Below the pieces are notes generated by a model. That model ran no database searches. It was not told where the DNA came from and saw only the letters and a program-made list of their open reading frames with translations. Of a stretch of DNA of 64,000 nt, positions 55,834-63,967 are shown in pieces. This DNA comes from JAFNAG01 sp963824985. Lineage in GTDB: Bacteria > Acidobacteriota > UBA6911. How positions within the stretch are numbered: position 1 is the stretch's first letter; each line of letters opens with the position of its first letter. A program made the position numbers and the translations under genes. Where the stretch lies: the NCBI GenBank assembly GCA_963824985.1, contig CAWGRQ010000004.1:1-64000 (forward strand), given 5' to 3'.

Positions 55834-58155
55834 TCAGTTGCCGTTGTTGATCCGTTCGTGGATGAGGCTGAACAGATTGCTGTAATCGTCGGTCCATACC
55901 AGGGGCGGCGGAACGGGATCCTTCCACGGGGTGACGTTGGCCTGAACGTCGGGATCGGCAAGAAACTCCCGGCTGGCGGTCAGCAGCACCCAGTCGGTCC
56001 GGTCCGTGCGCCGACTTCCACTCCCCAGATCGTGGAACCAGAGAGCCTGCATCTTCTGCCCGGGGCCGGGAGGGATCAGGTTGCGCACCACGGGGCTCAG
56101 ATCAAAATAGCGGTTCGTGATATGGACCGCCAGGATGCCATCCGGCTTCAGATGATATCGATAGGTCTCGAAACACTCGCGCGTCAGCAGGTGTACCGGA
56201 ATGGCGTCGCTGCTGAAGGCATCAACCGCAATCACGTCGAATTGCTGGGACTCCCCCTGCTCGCGCTCCCTCTCCATGGAGATGCGGGCATCGCCGAGCA
56301 CGACATCGCTCCGCGCCGGGCTATCCTTCCGATAGGTGAAATATTTGTCGGAGAGGCGCACCACCTCGGGATTGATCTCGTAGAAACGGATGAAGTCCCC
56401 CCGCTCCCCATAAACCGCAGAGGTTCCGGTGCCCAGACCGATGACTCCGATGCGCATAGGCATCCCCTGGAGCCGGAGAGGATGAAGGCGCAGCGCCACG
56501 CCTATGCCGCTGTCGGGGCTGTAATAGGAAACGGGCCAGTCGCGCTTTTCGGCGTCCTGGAACTGAAACCCGTGCTCGATCCGGCCGTGCATCAGGCTGA
56601 ACTGGTGTTCGCCGGGATCGTCCTTATACAATTCCTGCACGCGCAAGACGCCGAAAAAGTTGCGGGCCGCCTCCACGCTGCTTTCGGTTGACTGGCGGAT
56701 ATTCCTGCCCAGGACGATGGCCAGCATGATCCACGAAAAGCCGAGGACGCCCCATACGGCCCATACTCTCGGCGGGTGGCCGAACCAACGCACCCCTTTC
56801 CGGTCAACCACGACGGCGGCCATCGTTAAAAAGGGGATGGCGATCATGGCTGCATGGACGCTATCCGCCCGCCAGTCGTAATTGGCGATCATCAGCGTCA
56901 ACACCGCCCAGCCGGCGCATAGAGCGCCCCACAGTCCCCACGCCACCACAGGCCGGCCGCGATACAACGCCCCGGTGCGATCCCGGAACAGGACCCAGAG
57001 GATCAACAGGGTGGTGGCGAGCAGGCCGAAATGATATTCCCAGAAGCCCCGCAACAGCCTCGGCGCTATCACCGTGACCAGGAAGCCTCCCAAGGCGCCG
57101 CCGCCGGCCACCATCAGGTAAAACGACGTGAGATACCGCGATCCCGGCCGCAATCTCACCAGTTCACCATGGCAGACCATGCACGAGGCAAAAAGGGTGA
57201 GCGAATAGCAGAGAATCTGCCAGCGCAGCGGCACGAACACGCTGCCGAACAGGACGAAGCCCATCCAGGCCGTGCATGCAGCCAGGCCGCCGATGAACAG
57301 GGGCCGCCAATAGAGTCTTTCATGCTGAAAGCAGATCACGAAAGAGAGCAGATAGAGCGCAAGCGGCAGGATCCAGAGGAGCGGTACAACGGCGAGATCC
57401 TGGCACATCATGCTGGTGGTGGCCAGCAGCATGATTGAACTGCAGGCGGTGAGACCCAACCAGAGGAAATGCCGGGCGGCGCCAGGCTTCGCGCCTGCCT
57501 GGGCCTCGTCCAGACGACCCACCGAGTGTTCGATGGCGCGGGCAGACATCACTTTCAGCGACAGCAAAATGCACATCAGGGCGAAGGCAGTGTAGATCCA
57601 GGACCAGAGAACGGCCTGCAGATGAAGGCTGACCGCGGGCTCGATCAGAAATGGATAACTCAGGATGGCCAGCAGCGAACCCAGATTGGAAACCGCGTAG
57701 AGACGATACGGAAAACTCTCCAGTCGCGTGCGGCTGAACCAGGACTGCAACAACGGCGCCGTGGAAGAAAGCAGGAGAAATGGAGCGCCGATGCTGACCA
57801 ACAACAGTCCCATGATGCGCAGGATGGGAGACTGGTCGTCATGCGGCTTCCATCCTTGGGATGGCGCGATCGAAAACCATAATACGGCCAGGATGGTCCC
57901 GAGCAATAAAGCGATGTGCAACCGGGCCTGCCGGCGCAACGGCCACCTGCTGGCAAGGGCATGGGCGTATGCATACCCCCCCAGAAGAAGGGCCTGGAAG
58001 AACAGCATGCAGGTGGTCCAGACCGCCGGAGCCCCACCGAACCAGGGGAGGATATATTTTCCGATCAGAGGCTGAATCAGGAAAAGCAGGAAGGCGCTCA
58101 GGAACATGGTCGCGCCGTATACGAACATAGTCTGCCATCCCCCAGGCAAGTGCAT
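55834..58155 (-). CDS. Membrane-fused spermidine-synthase-like protein
   Basis: A 773-residue protein. The first 520 residues hold about 12-14 membrane helices, with FVYGATMFLSAFLLFLIQPL at the start and IGKYILPWFGGAPAVW. The C-terminal 230 residues form a spermidine-synthase-type Rossmann domain: VIGLGTGTSAVYGE (motif I), RFYEINPEVVRLS, VVLGDARISME and DVIAVDAFSSDAIPVHLL. Proteins of this form are widespread; whether they make polyamines or transfer another group is not established. The start is the first ATG at 58155. The neighbouring phosphatase is divergent. Confidence 0.82.
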   Translation of the reverse strand: MHLPGGWQTMFVYGATMFLSAFLLFLIQPLIGKYILPWFGGAPAVWTTCMLFFQALLLGGYAYAHALASRWPLRRQARLHIALLLGTILAVLWFSIAPSQGWKPHDDQSPILRIMGLLLVSIGAPFLLLSSTAPLLQSWFSRTRLESFPYRLYAVSNLGSLLAILSYPFLIEPAVSLHLQAVLWSWIYTAFALMCILLSLKVMSARAIEHSVGRLDEAQAGAKPGAARHFLWLGLTACSSIMLLATTSMMCQDLAVVPLLWILPLALYLLSFVICFQHERLYWRPLFIGGLAACTAWMGFVLFGSVFVPLRWQILCYSLTLFASCMVCHGELVRLRPGSRYLTSFYLMVAGGGALGGFLVTVIAPRLLRGFWEYHFGLLATTLLILWVLFRDRTGALYRGRPVVAWGLWGALCAGWAVLTLMIANYDWRADSVHAAMIAIPFLTMAAVVVDRKGVRWFGHPPRVWAVWGVLGFSWIMLAIVLGRNIRQSTESSVEAARNFFGVLRVQELYKDDPGEHQFSLMHGRIEHGFQFQDAEKRDWPVSYYSPDSGIGVALRLHPLRLQGMPMRIGVIGLGTGTSAVYGERGDFIRFYEINPEVVRLSDKYFTYRKDSPARSDVVLGDARISMEREREQGESQQFDVIAVDAFSSDAIPVHLLTRECFETYRYHLKPDGILAVHITNRYFDLSPVVRNLIPPGPGQKMQALWFHDLGSGSRRTDRTDWVLLTASREFLADPDVQANVTPWKDPVPPPLVWTDDYSNLFSLIHERINNGN

Positions 58156-58321
58156 CCCGGATTTGCAGGGCTATATTACACGAATGCCGGCGGCCCCGGT
58201 AGCGATTGATCGGAATGAATTGCTGGACGAATCCTCAGGGTGTCTGCTATGTATTCAGACATGCTGCGCGCCGCAGCCTGCTAATCCAGCCAGGCGTGCT
58301 ACGCGGAGCTCCGTTGCATTC

Positions 58322-59146
58322 ATGAAGGGATCTCCCGTGATCACCGTGACCCGCCGAAAGAACGGATTGGCGCTCCTGGGGATGTTTTTCCTGTCCCTGA
58401 GTTTCCGCTCCACGGCCTATTGCCAACAGCCGCCCGCGGATCCACCGGAATCGCCGGTTTTCCTGATTCAGACGGCCCCGGGTTCGAAGTCTTCTGCCGC
58501 GGCGGAGCAATCGGCATCGCGCAAATACATTGGCAATATCTGGAGCGACCAGAAGGCCATCTGGTCCAGCCCGTTCCGCATGAAGCGCCGCCAGTGGCTG
58601 GCCGTGGCACTCCCTCTGGCTGTCGGGACGGCCGCCCTGCTTGCCAGTGACCAGAGTGCGGCGCGGGCTCTGCCCAATACGGCGGATCAGAGTATCTGGT
58701 CGAGGCGGGTGTCAAACATCGGAGCCATTGGCGCCATGGGGGGGATGGTCGGCGGGACCATGCTTTATGGCAAGGCGCGCCGCGATCCCGAGTGGTTCAA
58801 AATTGGAGTGTCCGCGAGCCGGGCTCTGGCGGACTCCTTCATCGTCTGCACGAGTCTCAAATACCTGACCGCACGCGAGCGCCCGACGGAAAACAACGGC
58901 GAAGGGCGGTTCTGGAAAGGGGGGGATTCATTCCCCTCCGCCCATACGATGTACAGCTTCACTGTTGCGATGGTCATTGCGCGCAATCCCCGGACTCCCA
59001 AGTGGCTCAAGGTGACGGCCTTCGGCGTCAGCACGGTCGTGGGCCTGGCACGCTGGGGCGCACAGCGTCATTTCCCTTCCGATGTCGTGATCGGCGGCGT
59101 TCTGGGGAGCCTGATCGGAAACTATGTCGCCACCCGGCAGCGTTGA
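58322..59146 (+). CDS. PAP2-family phosphatase, exported
   Basis: A 274-residue protein with an N-terminal signal or anchor (GLALLGMFFLSLSFRSTAYC) and hydrophobic segments. The PAP2 signature is complete: KYLTARERP (K-x6-R-P), FPSAHTMYSF (P-S-x-H), and GLARWGAQRHFPSDVVIGG (R-x5-H-x3-D). Such enzymes dephosphorylate lipid pyrophosphates or phosphatidate at the membrane. The start is uncertain: the ATG at 58322 has a weak site, and a GTG at 58337 is also possible. The longer frame from 58106 was not used because it overlaps the divergent gene. Confidence 0.78.
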   Translation: MKGSPVITVTRRKNGLALLGMFFLSLSFRSTAYCQQPPADPPESPVFLIQTAPGSKSSAAAEQSASRKYIGNIWSDQKAIWSSPFRMKRRQWLAVALPLAVGTAALLASDQSAARALPNTADQSIWSRRVSNIGAIGAMGGMVGGTMLYGKARRDPEWFKIGVSASRALADSFIVCTSLKYLTARERPTENNGEGRFWKGGDSFPSAHTMYSFTVAMVIARNPRTPKWLKVTAFGVSTVVGLARWGAQRHFPSDVVIGGVLGSLIGNYVATRQR

Positions 59147-59269
59147 TCGGTGCAGGATCCGGTGCCCTGCACACAGAGCCGATCCGTATTCATCCGCGTT
59201 CTTCCGTGTCCTGCGATGACTTGCAGGCCTTATTTCATGAAAAAGGCGGTTGGAGTCGGCAGTGCGCGT

Positions 59270-59989
59270 TCAGGACCGGATCGGCAGCAGGACCGTCACG
59301 GCCGTGTAGATTCCCCAGGGGATGATTACGAGGAGGAACGCCTTTCGGAAAGAGAGACCGGTGGAAACGCGACTCAATCCCAGGGACAGCAGGAATATCT
59401 GGAGAAGGGTGACGAGATCGAGGGATGAAAGCAGGCGATAGAAAACCGGAGATCCGGGGTGATGGAAGAATGCCGGGTTGGTCGCCAACGGGTTGCGCAA
59501 GTCAAGGCCCTCCAGGTTTTGAATAACGGTCGCGGTTAGTGCCAGCATCGATTCCCGCACGACCAACGAAAACATGGAGACGTGTGCAACAACCGCGAAC
59601 ACGCTCTTGAAACGCGCATCCACACCGATCAGTTCCAGCGCCAGCCACAGAATCTTGGCCACGACCAGCGCGGTCAGGAATGTGCTCGCCACGGTTGAGA
59701 TTCCCTGAAAAACCTGAATCTCCACCTTCCGAGCCAAAGCCATCTCCAGGATGCCCTGCGGATCGACGACCGGGGCCGTCTGCATCAGGTCCCTGATCAG
59801 GCGAGGGAAACCGACGCGTGTCACGACATAGAAATTCACGACCGCCGCATACAGGGCGGCAACCGCGAGCGGATAAAACCAACAAGGCCGTTCCTTCAGG
59901 CCGGCCAGCACCGACGCCGGACTGAAAAACATGGAAACGAACGCGATCGCCGGATATCCCGGACGGGTCCTCTCCCCTGACAGTTGCAT
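59270..59989 (-). CDS. YIP1-family membrane protein, last gene of the C39/ABC cluster
   Basis: A 239-residue protein with about five membrane helices (WFYPLAVAALYAAVVNFYVV, LTALVVAKILWLALELIG, FLLVIIPWGIYTAVTVLL). It has the YIP1-type opening FFSPASVLAGLKERPCWFY. Bacterial YIP1 proteins are uncharacterised and often accompany exporters. It begins 16 bases after the ATPase stop, with GGGGAGG upstream, so it is co-transcribed with the exporter. A part in export or self-protection is possible but unproven. Confidence 0.68.
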   Translation of the reverse strand: MQLSGERTRPGYPAIAFVSMFFSPASVLAGLKERPCWFYPLAVAALYAAVVNFYVVTRVGFPRLIRDLMQTAPVVDPQGILEMALARKVEIQVFQGISTVASTFLTALVVAKILWLALELIGVDARFKSVFAVVAHVSMFSLVVRESMLALTATVIQNLEGLDLRNPLATNPAFFHHPGSPVFYRLLSSLDLVTLLQIFLLSLGLSRVSTGLSFRKAFLLVIIPWGIYTAVTVLLPIRS

Positions 59990-60005
59990 GGTAACCTCCC
60001 CGATT

Positions 60006-60773
60006 TCACATCCACGACAGCTCTCTCAGTTCCGGTGTGCCGGCCACTTCCCACAACGCCGCCTCCAATCCCGACCTCGATTCCATGAAGACCGGTCGGC
60101 CCGCACTCTCCGGTGCGAGTGGTATCTCCCGCCTGAAAGAGCCTTCATGGAGAATGCCTGCACGGTGGCAGAGACGCTCCACCAGGCTGAGATCGTGCGA
60201 GGTAAGGACGATGGTGCGCCCTTGAGCGGACATGCGCGCCAGCGTACGGACAAGACAATACACGGAGGCGGGATCGAGGCCGAGAAACGGCTCGTCGAGC
60301 AGCAGCACTTCCGGAGCGTGAATCAGGGCGCAGGCCAGCCTGAGTTTCTGGAGCATGCCCTGGGAATATTCATAGAGATAGTGGCCCGCCGCCGCTTCGA
60401 AATCCAGCAACACGAACAGGTCCTGCATCCGCCGCTGCGCTTCCTGACCGCCAAGACCATGCATGAGGCCGCATGCCAGAATCACCTCCGCACCGGAAAG
60501 GTAGTCAAAAAAAGAGAAATGGGGCGATGCAAAGCCGACCTTTGACGCCAGCCGGGTCCGATTCGCCCCCGCATCCATGCCCAGAAGCGATACCTTGCCG
60601 GATGTGGCCGAAACAAGGCCGGCAAGAATCGAGAGCGTCGTCGTTTTGCCCGCGCCGTTGGGACCAATCAAACCGTAAATGCAGCCTTTGGGGACCACAA
60701 AGCTCACGTGCGCCAGCGCCATGTGATTTCGGTATAACTTCGAGAGATCGGTGACCGCCACGACGGGAATCAT
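60006..60773 (-). CDS. ABC exporter ATP-binding protein
   Basis: A 255-residue ABC ATPase. Walker A is GLIGPNGAGKTTTL, the signature is YEYSQGMLQKLRLACALI, Walker B is VLLLDEPFLGLDPAS, and the H-loop is IVLTSHDLSLVERL. The start at 60773 overlaps the stop of the permease gene (ATGA). The longer frame from 60902 lies within the permease gene and was rejected. There is no C39 or membrane domain, so this is a half-exporter that works with the permease upstream. Confidence 0.88.
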   Translation of the reverse strand: MIPVVAVTDLSKLYRNHMALAHVSFVVPKGCIYGLIGPNGAGKTTTLSILAGLVSATSGKVSLLGMDAGANRTRLASKVGFASPHFSFFDYLSGAEVILACGLMHGLGGQEAQRRMQDLFVLLDFEAAAGHYLYEYSQGMLQKLRLACALIHAPEVLLLDEPFLGLDPASVYCLVRTLARMSAQGRTIVLTSHDLSLVERLCHRAGILHEGSFRREIPLAPESAGRPVFMESRSGLEAALWEVAGTPELRELSWM

Positions 60774-62266
60774 GATGAAAACACCGTGAGCTTCGCCAAG
60801 ATGACCTTCCTTTCGTCCACCATCGTTTTCCGTATCCAGCCCGGCAGCACCCTGGCACGGATAAACCAGAGGAGCGCGGGAGTTAAACCCAGTTGCAGCC
60901 ATAATGCCCAGGGAGGCAGAAACAAGCGTGACAAATCTGTGGACATCATGAAAGCGGCCAGGAAAAGCAACTGCAATAGCGGAATGGTCAGGGCGCCGGC
61001 CGTCATGCCGCCCGAGAACTGCGAAGCTCGTTCGATAGGCTCAGGATGCCGCAGAGAAAAAAAACTGCCGCTGATCTCACCGATCAGGATGTTCGAGCCC
61101 GCATAGCTCAGGATGCTCAGCCACGCAGCCGTGTTCATGCCCGCGGCCGGATGGAGAAATCCGGGGATAATGACAGCTGCCACCATGCATGCCTGCAACA
61201 GGCTGAGGGTTTGATTTTTTGCCTTCAGAGGCTCATCCGCCGGCATTGGAAGCATATAGTAGAGCCACACCCCCCTGTGATCGATTCCCAGCAGGTTGCC
61301 GCGCAGGTGGGCATGAAAGATCAGGACCATCGAGCCGAACAGCATGTAATCCAGCAAAGCATCCGCTTTTGTGAGATACATGAACAGAAAACCGTATCCC
61401 CCTCCCCATATCATGAGCAGCATGGCGTTGCGGTTGCGAATCCAGCCCAGGAGGCTGACGCGCCACAGCGCTGGCGGCCAGGAAGGGTGGATCAACAACA
61501 GGCTTCCGCGCGACATGATGTGCCGGAAACGGCCCTTCGGCCCGGCAATGCCGGAGTAGACCGCGCTCCGCTGCACCGTAAAATCAGCGATCAGGAGAAT
61601 CAACACAATCCCGGCCAGAAACAGCGTGGGTCCAAATGGCTCCCCGCCGCTCAGGATACGACCCAGTTGATGCCCCGGAAGCGATCTCTCAAAGCCATAG
61701 CCGCCGACAGTCGACGCCGCCATCCATCCGGCGATGATCAGGGCCACCAGGATGGGAAAGAGCCTGGCTGATCGATGCACGAATCCGGCCTGGTAAATAG
61801 CGGCACGCACCAGGGAAACCGTCAACTGCACCGAGGCGGCCAACAGCCCACAGGAGACCAGGCCGCACAGGAAACCGGCCAATGACGGAGGGAGCATCCA
61901 GCCGGCGATCTGAAGAACAACAACAAGGAGAAGCAGGGGAAAGCTGGCGAAGGACAAGACAAAGCCGAGGCAATATAGACGCATGAAGCCGCGAATGGGG
62001 TAGATCGTCAGCCGTTCCAGGCGAATCCGCCAGGTGAGATCCTTGCCGATCAGTACACCTGCTGCAATCCAGGCACACCAGCCCTGATTCAAGCCGGTGG
62101 AGATTCGCGCCGGAGGGGCATTCTGCAGCAAAGAGCGCGCAGCCACAGCGCCGGCTGCGGCCGCGGCCGCCAGGACAAGCCCGAGACTCAAACAGCCGGC
62201 CCAGCCGTTATGAGCCAGGGCCCTGCGCCACTTTTCGCGGATCAGCAGTCGAGCGAGCCAGATCAT
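60770..62266 (-). CDS. ABC exporter permease, large
   Basis: A 498-residue membrane protein with about 11-12 predicted helices (for example GCLSLGLVLAAAAAAGAVAA, LPPSLAGFLCGLVSCGLLAA, LTIPLLQLLFLAAFMM). It has no known signature beyond an ABC-2-like arrangement. The conserved-looking loop KGRFRHIMSRGSLLLIHPSW is cytoplasmic by the positive-inside rule. It follows the peptide genes after a 90-base gap containing a strong hairpin and is coupled to the ATPase gene. The substrate may be one or more of the small peptides. Confidence 0.72.
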   Translation of the reverse strand: MIWLARLLIREKWRRALAHNGWAGCLSLGLVLAAAAAAGAVAARSLLQNAPPARISTGLNQGWCAWIAAGVLIGKDLTWRIRLERLTIYPIRGFMRLYCLGFVLSFASFPLLLLVVVLQIAGWMLPPSLAGFLCGLVSCGLLAASVQLTVSLVRAAIYQAGFVHRSARLFPILVALIIAGWMAASTVGGYGFERSLPGHQLGRILSGGEPFGPTLFLAGIVLILLIADFTVQRSAVYSGIAGPKGRFRHIMSRGSLLLIHPSWPPALWRVSLLGWIRNRNAMLLMIWGGGYGFLFMYLTKADALLDYMLFGSMVLIFHAHLRGNLLGIDHRGVWLYYMLPMPADEPLKAKNQTLSLLQACMVAAVIIPGFLHPAAGMNTAAWLSILSYAGSNILIGEISGSFFSLRHPEPIERASQFSGGMTAGALTIPLLQLLFLAAFMMSTDLSRLFLPPWALWLQLGLTPALLWFIRARVLPGWIRKTMVDERKVILAKLTVFSS

Positions 62267-62292
62267 GATTGGAACCTGGGCCGGAAGAAGCT

Positions 62293-62325
62293 CTCATTCC
62301 GGGTCCCACCGGGACCCGGAATGAG
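62293..62325. repeat. Perfect 15-bp hairpin between the peptide genes and the exporter
   Basis: CTCATTCCGGGTCCC and GGGACCCGGAATGAG form a perfect stem with a three-base loop, 27 bases before the permease start. No T-run follows on either strand, so it is not a standard intrinsic terminator. It could slow transcription, stabilise the 3' end of the peptide message, or be a stray palindrome. Confidence 0.6.
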
Positions 62326-62356
62326 GGATAATTGTTGCCTGGTCGCGCGCGGGATT

Positions 62357-62626
62357 TTAGCAGAACAGCGCAATCCCTTTGGCAATGACGGCGCCGGCGC
62401 CGCACCAGACGCAGCCAAAGAGAACGCCGATTCCCATCCCGACCGCAGCCCCATCCATGAAATCGCTGCAGGTACTGCCTCCCATGACCATGCCTTCGGC
62501 AATAGTCGTGAGTGCATGCGGGCCGGGCGATGTCATGGCTGCGCTCGAGAGAATTACGGCAATGCAGAGTGCAACCATCAAAAACGCGGTCATGATGGCT
62601 GAGTATCGATTCAGGTTCTTCAGCAT
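62357..62626 (-). CDS. Double-glycine Cys-containing precursor peptide (peptide D)
   Basis: An 89-residue protein with a strong AAGGAG site eight bases before the ATG. An N-terminal hydrophobic segment (IMTAFLMVALCIAVILSSAA) looks like a Sec signal or anchor. It is followed by LTTIAEGMVMGG, a leader-like end with Leu at -12, Glu at -7 and Gly-Gly at 49-50. The 39-residue core has four Cys (53, 72, 75, 89) and is rich in Gly and aliphatic residues (GMGIGVLFGCVWCGAGAV). I know no family match. It shares leader and Cys spacing with the 88-residue protein upstream and is a likely substrate of the C39 protease. Confidence 0.68.
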   Translation of the reverse strand: MLKNLNRYSAIMTAFLMVALCIAVILSSAAMTSPGPHALTTIAEGMVMGGSTCSDFMDGAAVGMGIGVLFGCVWCGAGAVIAKGIALFC

Positions 62627-62702
62627 TGTTCGACTCCTTTCAAAATGTGTTTTGATCCCCGCAGGCCGAGGTGTAAAGCGCGGCCTGCTTTGAAAACAGA
62701 CT

Positions 62703-62831
62703 CTACATCCACCAACCATCGGGATCGGAATCGGGATCGGGGTCGCAATCACAATCGATATCGAAACCGATACCGACCCCGATTCCGATAGCCATACCGA
62801 CTGGCACCCATCTGCGGCCTATCTTTTTCAT
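62703..62831 (-). CDS. 42-residue micro-ORF, Gly-zipper plus Asp-rich tail
   Basis: The ORF starts MKKIGRRWVPVGMAIGIGVG and ends FDIDCDCDPDPDSDPDGWWM, with GGTGA four bases before the ATG. The N-terminal half is basic and then Gly-rich. The C-terminal half has two Cys and an acidic D-x-D-x-D pattern like a calcium-binding loop, ending in aromatic residues. The DNA itself is a run of imperfect hexamers (ATCGGG and GATCCC) with inverted symmetry, so the peptide pattern could be a by-product. Reality as a gene is uncertain. Confidence 0.4.
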   Translation of the reverse strand: MKKIGRRWVPVGMAIGIGVGIGFDIDCDCDPDPDSDPDGWWM

Positions 62832-62940
62832 GCGTCACCGGGTGAGCCACGGCGCATGAGAAGCTGCAGCTCCGAAAATAGCCCGGGACCGCTTTATGCG
62901 TCGCAGGGTGTGCCTTACAGGCGTGCACGGCAGCCCCGTA

Positions 62941-63042
62941 TCAGAATGCAGCCAGGTGCCGCCGGACGATGTCGAAAAGCGCCCACGATGCGGCGGCCAG
63001 GCCCAGGATGCGGATCAGGGTTTTCCAGGAAAGACGTTTCAT
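62941..63042 (-). CDS. 33-residue cationic membrane peptide ORF
   Basis: The ORF MKRLSWKTLIRILGLAAASW continues ALFDIVRRHLAAF. It starts 15 bases after the 88-residue gene stop, with GAGGGA seven bases before the ATG. One amphipathic or membrane helix with basic ends is predicted. Small peptides like this act as immunity factors, chaperones or membrane-active partners in peptide clusters; there is no family evidence here. Confidence 0.55.
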   Translation of the reverse strand: MKRLSWKTLIRILGLAAASWALFDIVRRHLAAF

Positions 63043-63056
63043 AGCGGTTCCCTCGA

Positions 63057-63323
63057 TCAGTCGCAGTAGATCCCGATGAGAGCGAGGTCATACCAGGCCA
63101 ACGAAGCACACACGACGCCGCACGGGCTGAGCGCCGCGGCGGCCAGGGCCAGACCCAGCCCCCAGGCACGCGCGCATCCCGCGGCGCTGCCGCCGACGGT
63201 CTGTGCCTCCACGGCTTGGGGCAAGGGGTGGCTCCGGGGGACGGCCGGAGTCGCACTGAGCAGGCTCAGGGAGACTGCGAGGGCCAATATCCATACTGAC
63301 ATGTTCTTTTTGATCGTCGTCAT
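63057..63323 (-). CDS. Double-glycine Cys-containing precursor peptide (peptide A)
   Basis: An 88-residue protein. A Sec-type hydrophobic segment (SVWILALAVSLSLLSATPAV) is followed by LPQAVEAQTVGG with Leu at -12, Glu at -7 and Gly-Gly at 44-45. The 43-residue core has four Cys (50, 68, 72, 87) and a hydrophobic stretch (WGLGLALAAAALSPCGVVCA). It parallels peptide D in leader and Cys layout but differs otherwise. It begins 12 bases after the C39 protease stop, so the two are co-transcribed. It is most likely processed by that protease. Confidence 0.7.
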   Translation of the reverse strand: MTTIKKNMSVWILALAVSLSLLSATPAVPRSHPLPQAVEAQTVGGSAAGCARAWGLGLALAAAALSPCGVVCASLAWYDLALIGIYCD

Positions 63324-63335
63324 CGGCTATCACTC

Positions 63336-63959
63336 CTATGGAAGGTTGTTGTTTCTGATTGATGAACTGTGTCGTACATTCGCAAAGCCTGATGGGGGAG
63401 ACCATTCAGGATCAAAAACCAGCGCCTGTCCCGGCCATGCCCCGCGGAAGGAATGCACCGGCCATCTCAATCTTCCCAGCGCGGGATCGTCCACCTCGAG
63501 GACACCTGGGGCGACCAATCGCCGCATGACCACGAAATGGCGGCCGCGGAGGAATGCGATTGCCGGCAGAGGCACGATACCCAGGTCGGCATCCCCGAGG
63601 AACCAGGAGCGGGCAGGGATTCCGAGCCTCGCGGAGAGGAGCCTCAGATTGAGCATGGAGGTCCCCCTCGGCGAGGTGCCCAGGCTGCAGGCAAGATCCT
63701 GTATATTGTATGCAAGCCCGTGAGCTTCCAGGATCATGGCAAGGCATGCGGCTCCACAATCGCTGCTGCCTGCCTGTAGAATGGTCTCGCTTTCTCCCAG
63801 GAAGGAGGCGCCGCGCATTCTGGCGCGCAGCGCCTGAACCCAGGGTCGGCACTCCCGAAGATAAGGAGTCGAGAGAGGCAGGGCCGTCAGCCCAGCCAAC
63901 ATAATCAGGAAACCGAGCAGCCCCAGTCCTGCCCGCCATCTGTGCCCCGGAAGCCGCAT
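63336..63959 (-). CDS. Stand-alone membrane-anchored C39 peptidase
   Basis: A 207-residue protein. A single N-terminal membrane helix (GLGLLGFLIMLAGLTALPLS) with basic residues before it places the rest outside the cytoplasm. The C39 domain (about 58-185) has Gln62 and catalytic Cys68 in ILQAGSSDCGAACLAMIL, His141 in GRHFVVMRRL, and Asp157/158 in LEVDDPALG. C39 peptidases cut bacteriocin-type leaders after Gly-Gly, normally from the cytoplasmic side of an ABC exporter. Here it is separate and apparently extracytoplasmic. GGGGG precedes the ATG. The next gene downstream encodes a Gly-Gly precursor. Confidence 0.85.
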   Translation of the reverse strand: MRLPGHRWRAGLGLLGFLIMLAGLTALPLSTPYLRECRPWVQALRARMRGASFLGESETILQAGSSDCGAACLAMILEAHGLAYNIQDLACSLGTSPRGTSMLNLRLLSARLGIPARSWFLGDADLGIVPLPAIAFLRGRHFVVMRRLVAPGVLEVDDPALGRLRWPVHSFRGAWPGQALVFDPEWSPPSGFANVRHSSSIRNNNLP

Positions 63960-63967
63960 GGTTCCCC

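Noticed and set aside
62293..62325. Calling the hairpin an intrinsic terminator
   Set aside because: No run of T follows the stem on either strand.
60006..63959. A standard PCAT bacteriocin exporter
   Set aside because: The ATPase and permease are separate and lack a C39 domain; the protease is its own membrane-anchored protein.
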